Shown here: in pieces, positions 9,936 through 20,423 of the stretch
Layout of the letters: each line of letters begins with the position of its first letter
Position numbering within the stretch: position 1 is the stretch's first letter
From: Aquimarina longa SW024
Lineage (GTDB): Bacteria; Bacteroidota; Bacteroidia; Flavobacteriales; Flavobacteriaceae
DNA length: 64,000 nucleotides
Direction of reading: 5' to 3'
NCBI RefSeq assembly: GCF_001401755.1
Contig: NZ_AVQK01000024.1
Span: forward strand, 1-64,000
Position numbers and translations under genes: made by a program
The notes under the pieces: model-generated
What the model was told of the DNA's origin: nothing
The model's input: only the letters and a program-made list of their open reading frames with translations
The model's database searches: none

Positions 9936-11696
9936 TTATCTACGATCACTACGTTTTCTACGATCTCTTCTTTGATTACCTTCGTTGTTTTTACTATCAT
10001 TAGAGCCAAAACGTTTTTTTCCTTTGGGTTTAAACCCATCGCTTCTTCGTTTTCCTTTAAAACCACCACCGTTATCACGACGACCACCACGACCACCTCT
10101 TCGACCAGAGTCCTTAGAAATTTCTACATTAACTTTTCTTCCCTCCATTCTAAAGTTTTCAAAAACTTGAAGAACGCGTTCTTGATGCTCAGTATTAGTG
10201 TTGAAAAAAGAAAAACTTTCTTTTACATCTACACGACTTAATGAGTCGCTTCCTAATTCTAATAGATCTTTCAAGAAATCTTTTAGCTTCATCCAATCAA
10301 AACCATCTTTCTCTCCAACATTTATAAAGTAACGAGTACTACCATCTCCTCTAAAATTATTTTCTCTGTCATTAACAGTGTTTAAATCTTTCGATTTTTT
10401 ATAATAATTATGAAAACGAGAGAATTCTACAGAAAAGAACTTTTTAATCAATTCTTCTTTAGAAAATTCCTCTAGGACTTCATTGATAGATGGTAAGTAG
10501 CTATCGATTTCATGATTTATTTCTGCTTTTCCTATATCACTAGCTAAGTGAAATAATTGAACTTGGCATATTTCTTCTCCACTAGGGATTTCTTTTTTCT
10601 CAAAACTCTTTTTAATAATTCGCTCTACGGATTTAATTTTTCTAATCTCACTCTTAGAGACAATAACCATAGAAACTCCACTTTTTCCAGCACGTCCAGT
10701 TCTTCCGCTTCGATGAGTATAGGTTTCTATCTCATCAGGAAGCTGATAATTAATTACATGTGTAACATCATCTACATCAATACCACGAGCAGCTACATCG
10801 GTAGCAACTAACATTTGTATTTGTCGATTTCTAAAACTTTTCATTACTAAATCACGCTGATTTTGACTTAAATCACCATGTAAAGCAGCTGCATTATAAC
10901 CGTCTTCAATAAGATTTTCTGCTACTTTTTGAGTATCTCTTTTAGTACGACAGAAAATTACAGAAAAAATATCAGGATTAGCATCTGCTAATCTTTTTAG
11001 GGCTGCATAACGATCACGAGAATTTACTACATAATATTCGTGTGAGACATTTTTAGAACCAGTATTTTTATGACCCACAGTAATTTCTACTGGATTTTGC
11101 ATAAAACGCTTAGCGATAGTAGAAACTTCTTTTGGCATAGTTGCAGAGAACAGCCAAGTGTTTTTTTCTTTTGGTGTATGGGATAGGATTGCATTGATAT
11201 CCTCATAGAACCCCATATTTAGCATTTCATCAGCTTCATCCAATACACAATAGCTGATATTAGAAATATCCACCATTTTTCGATTAATCATATCTTGCAT
11301 TCGTCCAGGAGTTGCTACGATTATTTGAGCGCCACGTTTTATTTGTTTTGCCTGATCAGTAATACTTGCTCCTCCATAAATGGCAACAGTATGTAGCCCA
11401 GGAATGAATTTAGAATAGTTTTTAAGTTCGTTAGTTATTTGTAAGCAAAGCTCACGAGTAGGAGAGAGGATTAATCCTTGTGTTATCCTACTAGTACTGT
11501 CTACTTTTTCGATTAATGGAAAACCAAAAGCTGCTGTTTTTCCTGTACCGGTTTGTGCTAATGCAACAATATCGGTTTCTTCATTTAGCAAAATAGGTAT
11601 TGCCTTTTCTTGTACTTCACTAGGGGTTTCAAAACCCATGTCAATCACAGCCTTTATAATGGCTTCACCTAGACCTAATGCTTCAAATTTATTCAT
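9936..11696 (-). CDS. DEAD-box RNA helicase with DbpA-type RNA-binding domain
   Basis: The 586-residue ATP-dependent RNA helicase carries AQTGTGKT (motif I), PTREL (Ia), TPGR (Ib), VLDEADEM (II), SATMP (III), then in the second RecA domain VIFCRTKRDTQ, ARGIDVDDV and HRSGRTGRAG (VI). Residues about 465-540 form a DbpA-like RNA-binding domain (RYFINVGEKDGFDW). The tail is Arg/Gly-rich and basic (GRRGGRGGRR). It probably acts in ribosome assembly or cold-shock RNA remodelling (family knowledge). The start at 11696 is favoured over the ATG at 11717 because a TACCTTTG -7 promoter element occupies 11715-11722, overlapping that upstream ATG. Confidence 0.94.
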   Translation of the reverse strand: MNKFEALGLGEAIIKAVIDMGFETPSEVQEKAIPILLNEETDIVALAQTGTGKTAAFGFPLIEKVDSTSRITQGLILSPTRELCLQITNELKNYSKFIPGLHTVAIYGGASITDQAKQIKRGAQIIVATPGRMQDMINRKMVDISNISYCVLDEADEMLNMGFYEDINAILSHTPKEKNTWLFSATMPKEVSTIAKRFMQNPVEITVGHKNTGSKNVSHEYYVVNSRDRYAALKRLADANPDIFSVIFCRTKRDTQKVAENLIEDGYNAAALHGDLSQNQRDLVMKSFRNRQIQMLVATDVAARGIDVDDVTHVINYQLPDEIETYTHRSGRTGRAGKSGVSMVIVSKSEIRKIKSVERIIKKSFEKKEIPSGEEICQVQLFHLASDIGKAEINHEIDSYLPSINEVLEEFSKEELIKKFFSVEFSRFHNYYKKSKDLNTVNDRENNFRGDGSTRYFINVGEKDGFDWMKLKDFLKDLLELGSDSLSRVDVKESFSFFNTNTEHQERVLQVFENFRMEGRKVNVEISKDSGRRGGRGGRRDNGGGFKGKRRSDGFKPKGKKRFGSNDSKNNEGNQRRDRRKRSDRR

Positions 11697-11714
11697 ATAG
11701 CTAAAAATAAGCCG

Positions 11715-11722
11715 CAAAGGTA
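11715..11722 (-). promoter_or_regulatory. -7 promoter element (TACCTTTG) of the DEAD-box helicase gene
   Basis: Read on the minus strand this is TACCTTTG, an exact match to the Bacteroidota TANNTTTG element. It predicts transcription starting near 11708, about 12 bases before the ATG at 11696. No clear -33 TTG was found. This element decides the start codon of the helicase. Confidence 0.55.
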
Positions 11723-11929
11723 CGGTTTATTATTTGTCTATTATAAAAACGGAGTATTTATTATAGTGTTGCAGAATTTTAATAAATTATAGGTGTTTTC
11801 TGATGCTTAATGAATTTTTAATCTATTTGATATTTCTGCGTTATAAGTAAGTAATTATCTTATATTCAGTATGTTTATATATATAATTAGGTTTAGGTGA
11901 ACTCGTTTTTATGTTATATGGTGTTGAAA

Positions 11930-12982
11930 TTACTTTTTGATAATCTTAATTTCAAAAAGCTTATTCCAGTTTTTACCAGTAACAAATAATTGTTTGCTTT
12001 CTTTTTTATAAGCAATACCATTTAAAACATCTAAATCTTCATGTTGTTTAACTTTATTACGTAGCCCTCCTAAGTTTATAACTGCTTCTAAAGCACCATT
12101 TTTAGGATTAATTATGGCAATTCCATCTTTTTGCCATGTATTGGCATAAATTTTTCCATCGACCCATTCTAATTCATTAAATCTGGATTTTACACTTTTG
12201 TTAGTAGTAACTTCTATGTATCTTAATTCTGTTAGAGTATTGGGGTTTAATATCCAAATTTTTTCTGTACCGTCACTTTTATAAATGGTAGTATTATCAT
12301 TACATAATCCCCAACCTTCTTTACTTTGATTGTATACAAAGTCACCTGTTTTTTTTAATGTTTTAAGATCATAAATAAAACCCTGCTTGGATGTCCATGT
12401 TAACTGTACTATTTTATTTTTTATGATGGTTATTCCTTCAGCAAAATATTCCTTTGGGACCTCTTTTTTAATTAAAACCTTGCCTGTTTTATAGTCAACT
12501 TTCCTTAAAGATGATTTCCCTTTTCTACCAGTACTTTCATATAGTGTATCACCAAAAAATTCTAATCCTTGTGTAAAAGCTGTTTCATCATGTGGGTATT
12601 CTGCAACTACTTCATAAGAATATAACTTTGGGGACATATTATTAAGAAAAATTATTTTTTTGCTTATGGTATCTACATTTCCATCATGGAATACTTGAGC
12701 AGTAAGATTGTGATTTCCTAATCTTTCATTGTCAATTATTTCTTCATATTTAAGATTGCTTTTAGACGTTTTCCTTTTTTTATTAAGAAAATAGGCTACA
12801 GAATCAATTTTAATACTTTTTGAATTAATAATACTTGCTTTTAAGGTATCTCCAAGCTTAAATTTGATCTGATTATTTAAAATATTTATCGAAAAATTAT
12901 TTTTTTGCTTGCCCTGATTGCTACCACAAGAAAAACTAAGTATGCTTAATATAATGATGATTAATGAGTTATGTATATTCAT
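11930..12982 (-). CDS. Glutaminyl-peptide cyclotransferase-like lipoprotein
   Basis: The 350-residue protein begins with a lipoprotein signal peptide (SILSFSCGS, lipid on the Cys). A Bacteroidota-specific N-terminal beta domain follows to about 120. The rest is a five-bladed beta-propeller of the plant/bacterial glutamine cyclotransferase type, with YPHDETAFTQGLEF, LYESTGRKGKSSLR, FAEGITI and ELEWVDGKIYANTW. The family forms pyroglutamate at the N-terminus of peptides that start with Gln. Pyroglutamate is frequent on proteins exposed after signal cleavage in Bacteroidota (inference for its role here). The gene stands alone between the helicase and the SRP RNA. Confidence 0.9.
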   Translation of the reverse strand: MNIHNSLIIIILSILSFSCGSNQGKQKNNFSINILNNQIKFKLGDTLKASIINSKSIKIDSVAYFLNKKRKTSKSNLKYEEIIDNERLGNHNLTAQVFHDGNVDTISKKIIFLNNMSPKLYSYEVVAEYPHDETAFTQGLEFFGDTLYESTGRKGKSSLRKVDYKTGKVLIKKEVPKEYFAEGITIIKNKIVQLTWTSKQGFIYDLKTLKKTGDFVYNQSKEGWGLCNDNTTIYKSDGTEKIWILNPNTLTELRYIEVTTNKSVKSRFNELEWVDGKIYANTWQKDGIAIINPKNGALEAVINLGGLRNKVKQHEDLDVLNGIAYKKESKQLFVTGKNWNKLFEIKIIKK

Positions 12983-13036
12983 TGTGATTGTTTAATTTTA
13001 AGCAAGATATTTATTTTAATTGAGTTTAAAAAATCA

Positions 13037-13066
13037 TTGTTTTATCTACTAAAGGTTGTATCTTTG
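13037..13066 (+). promoter_or_regulatory. Promoter of the SRP RNA gene
   Basis: TTG at 13037-13039 and TATCTTTG at 13059-13066 are separated by 19 bases, a full match to the Bacteroidota -33/-7 pattern (TTG, TANNTTTG). The predicted start lies near 13072, exactly at the 5' end of the RNA stem. Confidence 0.75.
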
Positions 13067-13069
13067 CAC

Positions 13070-13167
13070 TCGGCAAGTCCTACACAACTAGCTCCTGTTG
13101 AATCCTCCAGGGCGGGAACGCAGCAAAGGTAGACGGTTGTAGCAGTGTGATGTAGGTAGCTTGCCTT
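13070..13167 (+). ncRNA. ffs: Signal recognition particle RNA, bacterial small type (4.5S)
   Basis: The terminal stem is GGCAAG (13072-13077) with CTTGCC (13160-13165). The apical domain contains the hallmark stretch CAGGGCGGGAACGCAGCAA, including the GGAA tetraloop region and the Ffh-binding asymmetric loop. The RNA pairs with Ffh to target membrane and secreted proteins. It is followed directly by a T-run. Confidence 0.95.
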
Positions 13168-13254
13168 TTTTTATGCGCTAATTTTAGCAAAATACAACTC
13201 CTTTCATCATTATAATTCTTTGATTCTTTAACCGTAATTCGTAAATCAGAATTG

Positions 13255-13262
13255 TATATTTG
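13255..13262 (+). promoter_or_regulatory. Candidate -7 element five bases before the SDR start codon
   Basis: TATATTTG matches TANNTTTG exactly and is followed by only five bases before the ATG at 13268. If used, transcription would begin on or beside the A of the ATG, giving a leaderless mRNA. No well-spaced -33 TTG is visible. Confidence 0.4.
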
Positions 13263-13267
13263 TTCTT

Positions 13268-14089
13268 ATGAATTCAAATCAAAATGATACTATAGTTTTA
13301 GTAACAGGAGGTTCTTCAGGAATCGGTAAATCAATAGGGATATATTTAGTAGCACAAGGATATATTGTCTATGGTACTAGTCGTAATCCGTCCAAATATT
13401 CAGATTTTGACGCTTTTACACTTTTAGAATTAGATGTAGCAGATATTGGAAGTATTGAATCGGCTGTTAGTATAATAGAACAAAAGCATGGTAGGTTAGA
13501 TATTTTAATTAATAATGCAGGAGCAGGAATTACGGGGCCTATAGAAGAAATACCTGAAGAAGAAATCGTGAGAAATTTTACAACAAATTTTTTTGGACCT
13601 ATTAATGTTACTAAAACCGTTTTGCCAATAATGAGAAAGCAAGGCAGTGGTTTGGTTATCAATATAACTTCTATTGCAGGATATATGGGATTGCCATATA
13701 GAGGGATTTATAGTGCTTCAAAAGCAGCATTAGAAATGACTACTGAAGCTTGGCGAATGGAATTAAAAGAATTTAATATAAAAATGACGACTATTGCCCC
13801 AGGGGATTTTGCAACTAATATTGCCGCGGGACGCTATCATGCACCTGTTATTGATGATTCTCCTTATAAGAAACCATATGGAGATACGTTAAAATTAATG
13901 GATGATCATGTTGATTTGGGTAGTGATCCTTTAAAGATGGCAAAAGTTGTTTTTCAGATTATAAAAACAGAAAAACCAAAAGTACATTATAAAGTTGGTG
14001 CATTTATGCAAAAATTCTCTATTGTATTGAAACGAATTTTACCTGATAAGGTGTATGAAAAGATGTTAATGAATCATTATAAATTATAA
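13268..14089 (+). CDS. Short-chain dehydrogenase/reductase (SDR family)
   Basis: This is a 273-residue classical SDR. The NAD(P)-binding TGGSSGIGKS lies at about 14-23, followed by ELDVAD, then NNAGAG. The catalytic Ser is in INITSIAG and the YxxxK pair in YSASKAALE. The long C-terminal lid, with KMAKVVFQIIKTEKPK and VLKRILPDKVYEKML, resembles oxidoreductases acting on lipid-like or steroid-like alcohols. The substrate cannot be told. The arginine in GTSRNP after the second strand suggests NADP(H) preference. The start codon is the first ATG before the Rossmann motif and lies only six bases after a TANNTTTG element. Confidence 0.9.
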   Translation: MNSNQNDTIVLVTGGSSGIGKSIGIYLVAQGYIVYGTSRNPSKYSDFDAFTLLELDVADIGSIESAVSIIEQKHGRLDILINNAGAGITGPIEEIPEEEIVRNFTTNFFGPINVTKTVLPIMRKQGSGLVINITSIAGYMGLPYRGIYSASKAALEMTTEAWRMELKEFNIKMTTIAPGDFATNIAAGRYHAPVIDDSPYKKPYGDTLKLMDDHVDLGSDPLKMAKVVFQIIKTEKPKVHYKVGAFMQKFSIVLKRILPDKVYEKMLMNHYKL

Positions 14090-14223
14090 TTTTGTTTCTG
14101 TAGAGAAGTAATCTTTAAATAAACTAAAAAGATTGTATTAGTCAATAGCGATTATTTTTATATTCGCAATTCATTATAAGAAAAATATAAAAATTTAAAC
14201 ACAACAATTTTAAACATAGTACT

Positions 14224-14877
14224 ATGAAATTTTTTATTGATACTGCAAATCTTGATCAAATTAAAGAAGCGCAAGATTTAGGCGTTTTAGATGGAGTAAC
14301 CACAAACCCATCTTTGATGGCAAAAGAGGGTATCACGGGTAAAGAAAATATTATTAATCACTATAAGAAGATATGTGATATTGTAACAGGAGATGTAAGT
14401 GCAGAAGTGATTTCTACAGATTTTGAAGGTATTATTAAAGAAGGTGAAGAATTAGCAAAATTACATGATCAAATTATTGTAAAAGTACCAATGGTTAAAG
14501 ATGGTATCAAGGCTATTAAGTATTTTAGTGATAAAGGTATTAAGACCAATTGTACTTTGGTGTTTTCTGCAGGTCAAGCTTTGCTTGCAGCTAAAGCTGG
14601 AGCCACTTATGTTTCGCCATTTATAGGAAGATTAGATGATATATCTACAGATGGACTTAATTTGATCGCAGAAATCCGATTGATTTATGATAATTATGGT
14701 TTTGATACACAGATTTTAGCAGCATCAGTTAGGCATACGATGCATGTAATTGATTGTGCTAAGATTGGTGCAGATGTAATGACTGGTCCTCTTTCTTCTA
14801 TAGAAGGATTACTTAAGCATCCATTAACTGATATTGGTTTAGCTAAATTTCTTGCAGATTATAAAAAAGGAAACTAA
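14224..14877 (+). CDS. TalC/FSA-type transaldolase (fructose-6-phosphate aldolase family)
   Basis: The 217-residue TIM-barrel class I aldolase opens with [11 protein letters not shown]. It then has GVTTNPSL, the Schiff-base lysine in IIVKVPM (about residue 86), [31 protein letters not shown] and [11 protein letters not shown]. This short form covers true transaldolases of the pentose phosphate pathway and fructose-6-phosphate aldolases. In Bacteroidota it is normally annotated as transaldolase, and the Phe/Tyr near the active site that separates the two activities was not resolved. It is a stand-alone gene ending at a shared terminator. Confidence 0.92.
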   Translation: MKFFIDTANLDQIKEAQDLGVLDGVTTNPSLMAKEGITGKENIINHYKKICDIVTGDVSAEVISTDFEGIIKEGEELAKLHDQIIVKVPMVKDGIKAIKYFSDKGIKTNCTLVFSAGQALLAAKAGATYVSPFIGRLDDISTDGLNLIAEIRLIYDNYGFDTQILAASVRHTMHVIDCAKIGADVMTGPLSSIEGLLKHPLTDIGLAKFLADYKKGN

Positions 14878-14913
14878 AAAAAAACAGGTTAAGTTATACC
14901 ATAAATAATTTAT

Positions 14914-14945
14914 AAAAAGCTACTTTTTAAATGAGTAGCTTTTTT
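14914..14945. terminator. Bidirectional terminator
   Basis: AAAAAGCTACT and AGTAGCTTTTT pair around a 9-base loop, with A-runs on the left and T-runs on the right. It serves both the transaldolase gene and the convergent minus-strand gene whose stop lies inside it. Confidence 0.85.
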
Positions 14946-16392
14946 AGTTTTCTAAACTAGCCAGTTGAGTATATTGTAGTAATTGTTTTTCAAAATCAGT
15001 AGCAAATAGATCCGTGTTAGGATTGATAATTTTACCATTTTTGTCGACAAGAATTACTTTATTCCTATAATGAATAACCAGTTCTTCTGAAGAGCATTTT
15101 GGATATTTAAATTCATATTCATTATCTAGATTATAATGATGTCTTTTTATTGTTTTTAACCAATTTTTTGTTTGAGATCCATCATCAGTATTTATTGCAA
15201 TAAAATCAATATTAGGATATACACTATTAAGGTACGTCGCTTTTTGATGTGCTCGTACATAATGATCTTTACTTTCTATAGACCAAAAATAAAGAGCAGT
15301 AAGCTCTTTTTTAAATAGAGAAGAAAGTTTGACTATATTGCCATCCGAAGTAATTAAATCTTGATTAGGTATAGTTTTGTTTGGTCTAAGTTTAGAAATA
15401 GATCTGGCAAGTTTTCTTAATTCTTTTTGAGATCTTTTGTTAGAACTTATACTTAGATAATGTTTTAAAATAGTATTTGATTGTAGATTATTTTTACTTT
15501 CTAATAAAGAATTGGTAGTTACTCTTTTTAGTAAATTATTTTTGATATATGGATGCTTTATAATACTATCTATTAAATTTAATCTATAAGCGGTATTTTC
15601 TATAGGATCATTATATTTAGGTAATTGTTTTGTATAATTAGAAAATAAAGCATTAGTAAAGTAATAATTTAAAAACCTATTATAAGAATAAAGTCTTTTT
15701 AATTCATCATCATTAAAGTTAATATGATTTTGATAACTAAAAAAGGTAGGAGATAAGTTCTTGACAGAGTCAAAACCTTCTAATTCATAACGTCTATTGT
15801 AATATAACTCATGCCTTGTATAATAATCATAAGTAAAACTAGCTTGAGTAAGTTTTTTTGCTAGATTACTCAAATCATTTTTAAGAATCAATTTTTCAAA
15901 AGAAGCTAATTTTAAGTTTAATAAAGAATCTTGAATTTTTCTAAAAAAAGTAGAAGGCAGTCTAAAACCAACACGTCCTAGCCTTGTGCGTTCTATTTCA
16001 TTTTGCAAAAACATATCAATCAAAAAATTATTTTTTCTAGAACCATCACCAGTAAAAACTAAAGATTCATCAAACTCTAATGTATTTAATCGAATAAGGA
16101 TACTATCTCCTTTTTCAAGAAGTATGACCTGATTTTCGGGATTGTGTTTAAAAGAATATAGACCATCTTCTAAGTTTTCAATTCTGTGTAAAAATCTATT
16201 ATTTTTATCTAATAAGATGGTATCTCTATAATCATAGCCTTTAGATAAAACAATGTAATTTGTGTTAGGATTTACAATTTCTCCTCCAAAATAAGTGTAA
16301 TCTCTATTCTTTTTTTCAACAGCGTTGCAGCCACATAGTATATATAACAAAAAAGAAATTAGAATAGAATATTTTATTATAGGGGATTGCAT
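14944..16392 (-). CDS. Lipoprotein with cysteine-less thioredoxin-like domain
   Basis: The 482-residue protein has a lipoprotein signal (YILCGCNA). The N-terminal about 100 residues form a beta domain like the DUF4369-type region of Bacteroidota disulfide reductases (GGEIVNPNTNYIVLSK, LLEKGDSILIRLN). The middle is a helical region rich in Asn, Leu and Tyr. Residues about 350-480 resemble a TlpA/AhpC-type thioredoxin fold (SSLFKKELTALYFWS, then FIAINTDD, then VILVDKNGKII). The usual CxxC after the FW position is replaced by IESKD, so it cannot be a disulfide reductase. It probably has a binding or scaffolding role (inference). Its stop lies in a terminator shared with the transaldolase gene. 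Confidence 0.75.
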   Translation of the reverse strand: MQSPIIKYSILISFLLYILCGCNAVEKKNRDYTYFGGEIVNPNTNYIVLSKGYDYRDTILLDKNNRFLHRIENLEDGLYSFKHNPENQVILLEKGDSILIRLNTLEFDESLVFTGDGSRKNNFLIDMFLQNEIERTRLGRVGFRLPSTFFRKIQDSLLNLKLASFEKLILKNDLSNLAKKLTQASFTYDYYTRHELYYNRRYELEGFDSVKNLSPTFFSYQNHINFNDDELKRLYSYNRFLNYYFTNALFSNYTKQLPKYNDPIENTAYRLNLIDSIIKHPYIKNNLLKRVTTNSLLESKNNLQSNTILKHYLSISSNKRSQKELRKLARSISKLRPNKTIPNQDLITSDGNIVKLSSLFKKELTALYFWSIESKDHYVRAHQKATYLNSVYPNIDFIAINTDDGSQTKNWLKTIKRHHYNLDNEYEFKYPKCSSEELVIHYRNKVILVDKNGKIINPNTDLFATDFEKQLLQYTQLASLEN

Positions 16393-16597
16393 TTTTGGGA
16401 TTGTGAAATTATTGACTATTGTTCAAAAATAAAAGGAAACGTCTTTTACAATTGTTAATAATACGTTAATTATATATTTAAGGTTAACATTATAGTCGGT
16501 ACTGATTTTTTATTCTTTTATAATATCTTAATAATTATAGATTAAAGGAATAAGCTTAAAACTGAATACTAAAATTCTAGAATAAATAGGTTTTTAA

Positions 16598-18295
<1,698 letters not shown>

Positions 18296-18392
18296 TATTA
18301 TATAAAGTAACACTAGTATATTATCAAGTTATTTTTACCTTATTGCGGTTATTGAATAAATAATCGTTATAGATTTTATTAAGATATAAAAC

Positions 18393-18425
18393 AAAAAGGT
18401 GTTTGAGAAATCAAACACCTTTTTG
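18393..18425 (+). terminator. Terminator downstream of the ABC-F gene
   Basis: AAAAAGGTGTTTGA and TCAAACACCTTTTT are perfect 14-base arms around a GAAA loop with a terminal T-run. The A-run on the left allows use in both directions, so it can also stop leftward transcription past the amt gene. Confidence 0.88.
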
Positions 18426-18536
18426 TTTTAAAATTAATGCCTTATAATTAATGATAAAGCGATACTATCTAATTAAAGGTTAAGATCTTACGATTTTATT
18501 GCAGTTACTTTAGTTTCTAGACACATTTCTACAGGT

Positions 18537-18611
18537 TTGTCATTCCGCACTTGATGCGGAATCCATAATACTAGTTATAAGAATGCATTTCTGCCTACGC
18601 AGGAGTGACAA
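18537..18611. repeat. Foldback repeat with terminal inverted repeats (REP/MITE-like)
   Basis: TTGTCATTCC at 18537-18546 faces GGAGTGACAA at 18602-18611, nine of ten complementary. Inside lie two smaller hairpins: ATTCCGCA/TGCGGAAT around CTTGA, and CTGC/GCAG around CTAC. The GTCATTCCGC...GCAGGAGTGAC pattern and its high GC resemble short palindromic repeats scattered in many bacterial genomes. It is the only copy seen in this window. Confidence 0.65.
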
Positions 18612-18768
18612 TCTTGTATTAGAAAAAGAATGGAATTCTTTTATTTAAAACTATAGATTTCAAAATTCATAGTGGTTTGGTTTTCTTGGTAATAATACTA
18701 TGAATAAGTCTGTTATGGTTTGTGATATTTAAAATTTTGTTAGCAAAGCTTTAAATTATGATATGGAT

Positions 18769-20019
18769 TTAATGTTGGTTAAGTCTAAAATCAGGATATG
18801 CATCCATCCCATGTTCATGATTATCTAATCCATCAATCTCTTCTTGTTCAGAAACTCTGATTCCTATGGTTTTTTTGAGAGTGAATATGATTATAAAAGC
18901 TGTTGCTGAACAAAAAGATCCTACAATTAATACTGTAATTCCTTGTACGATAAATTGATCAATTCCAGCTTTGTCTCCAAAAATACCTACAGCTAATGTT
19001 CCCCATATACCACAAATTAAATGAACTGCAATAGCTCCTACAGGATCATCTAATTTTAGCCTGTCAACTAATGCTATCCCTAGTACGATAGCTATACCTG
19101 CAAGTAAGCCAATGATTACTGCCTCATTAGGAGACATTAAATCGGCCCCAGCTGTTATTCCTACTAATCCTCCTAAAATACCGTTCAGAAACATTGTAAG
19201 ATCGTAGTTCTTATATAAAATTGTAGAAAGAATGAATGCTCCAACTCCACCTGCTGCTGCTGCAAGACATGTGGTAACTAATACTAATGAGGTTAAAGCA
19301 GGATTAGCAGAAAGTACAGAACCTCCGTTAAACCCAAACCACCCTAACCAGAGAATAAGTACACCTGCTGCTGCCAGAGGTATATTGTGTCCAGGGATTG
19401 CTTGAGTTTTTCCTGTGGTGTTGAATTTTCCAATTCTAGCACCTAATATAATAATTGCCACTAAAGCAGCCCATCCACCTACAGAATGTACAAGAGTTGA
19501 GCCTGCAAAGTCATAAAAACCATTAGCATCACCAATTTTTAAAGTTGATAAAAACCCTTTTCCCCATTGCCAAGAACCTACAATAGGATATATTAGTCCT
19601 ATGTATAGTATTGCAAATATCATAAAAGATTCTAATTTAATGCGTTCTGCAACAGCACCGGATACAATAGTAGCGGCGGTAGCAGCAAACATTCCCTGAA
19701 ATAAGAAATCTGTCCACCATGTATATCCTCCATCGGCATATTGAGGAATCATTCCATTTTCTGGAGCAGTAATACCAAATCCTGCGAATTTTAAAAAACC
19801 AAAATCTCCATCCTCAAAGCCAGGATACATAAGATTAAAACCACCTATATAATATAATAATAACCCTATACAGATGATAAATACATTTTTAAATAATATA
19901 TTGATTGTATTTTTTTGACGAGTTAATCCTATTTCTAAAAAAGAAAATCCTAAGTGCATGAAAAATACTAACGCAGTACATATCATCATCCATGCATTAT
20001 TTATAGTAAAAAGCTCCAT
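18769..20019 (-). CDS. amt: Ammonium transporter (Amt family)
   Basis: The 416-residue integral membrane protein has about 11 hydrophobic helices. Family landmarks are GFNLMYPG early, FFQGMFAATAATI-like text in the third helix region (FLFQGMFAATAATIVSGAVAER), the two pore histidines (FAGSTLVHSVGG and GAIAVHLICGIWG) and the closing acidic cytoplasmic tail with DAYPDFRLNQH. It conducts ammonium into the cell. It lies 65 bases downstream of the PII gene on the same strand, the normal glnK-amt pairing in which PII plugs the channel when nitrogen is plentiful. Confidence 0.96.
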   Translation of the reverse strand: MELFTINNAWMMICTALVFFMHLGFSFLEIGLTRQKNTINILFKNVFIICIGLLLYYIGGFNLMYPGFEDGDFGFLKFAGFGITAPENGMIPQYADGGYTWWTDFLFQGMFAATAATIVSGAVAERIKLESFMIFAILYIGLIYPIVGSWQWGKGFLSTLKIGDANGFYDFAGSTLVHSVGGWAALVAIIILGARIGKFNTTGKTQAIPGHNIPLAAAGVLILWLGWFGFNGGSVLSANPALTSLVLVTTCLAAAAGGVGAFILSTILYKNYDLTMFLNGILGGLVGITAGADLMSPNEAVIIGLLAGIAIVLGIALVDRLKLDDPVGAIAVHLICGIWGTLAVGIFGDKAGIDQFIVQGITVLIVGSFCSATAFIIIFTLKKTIGIRVSEQEEIDGLDNHEHGMDAYPDFRLNQH

Positions 20020-20084
20020 TATCTAATTGATGTTAAATTTATTTTTGTTGTTACTTAAGTGATTCTTGTAATTGTTATGAAAAA

Positions 20085-20423
20085 CTAGTTTAATGTTTCT
20101 CCTCCTTTTTTTCCGGTACGAATCCTATATGCTTCTTTGATATCAGAAACAAAAATTTTCCCATCACCTACCTCTCCAGTTTTTGCAGCTTCCAAAATTG
20201 CAGATATTGCAGCTTCTTCAAAATTATCATTTACTACGATAGATAAATATCTTCTTTGGATGTCAGAGGTGCTATAAGAAATACCTCTATATATACTTCC
20301 TTTTTTTTCATGTCCCACTCCGGTTACATCCCAGTATGAGAAAAACATGATACCTTTGTTATGTAACGCTTCTTTTACAACACGATATTTTGACCTTCTG
20401 ATGATTGCTTCTATTTTTTTCAT
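20085..20423 (-). CDS. glnK: PII nitrogen regulatory protein
   Basis: The 112-residue PII trimer subunit starts MKKIEAIIRR. A T-loop (VTGVGHEKKGSIYRGISY) retains a tyrosine at about position 50, aligned with the uridylylated Tyr51 of enteric PII, although the loop is about two residues shorter. The ATP/2-oxoglutarate site segments are TGEVGDGKIFV and the C-terminal YRIRTGKKG. It senses 2-oxoglutarate and ADP/ATP and regulates the co-transcribed Amt channel. It is divergent from the gltBD operon across 434 bases that contain a 58-bp perfect palindrome. GlnK is preferred over GlnB because of amt linkage. Confidence 0.94.
   Translation of the reverse strand: MKKIEAIIRRSKYRVVKEALHNKGIMFFSYWDVTGVGHEKKGSIYRGISYSTSDIQRRYLSIVVNDNFEEAAISAILEAAKTGEVGDGKIFVSDIKEAYRIRTGKKGGETLN

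Larger units (their letters stand above)
18296..18768. other. Intergenic region with terminator and foldback repeat
   Basis: This interval between the ABC-F gene and the amt gene holds a strong hairpin terminator (18393-18425) and an interspersed-type foldback repeat (18537-18611). No coding sequence was seen. Confidence 0.7.

Noticed and set aside
9972..10241. Open frames opposite the C-terminus of the DEAD-box helicase gene
   Set aside because: They are the antisense of Arg/Gly codons and give Thr- or Pro/Arg-rich text without any fold or start signals.
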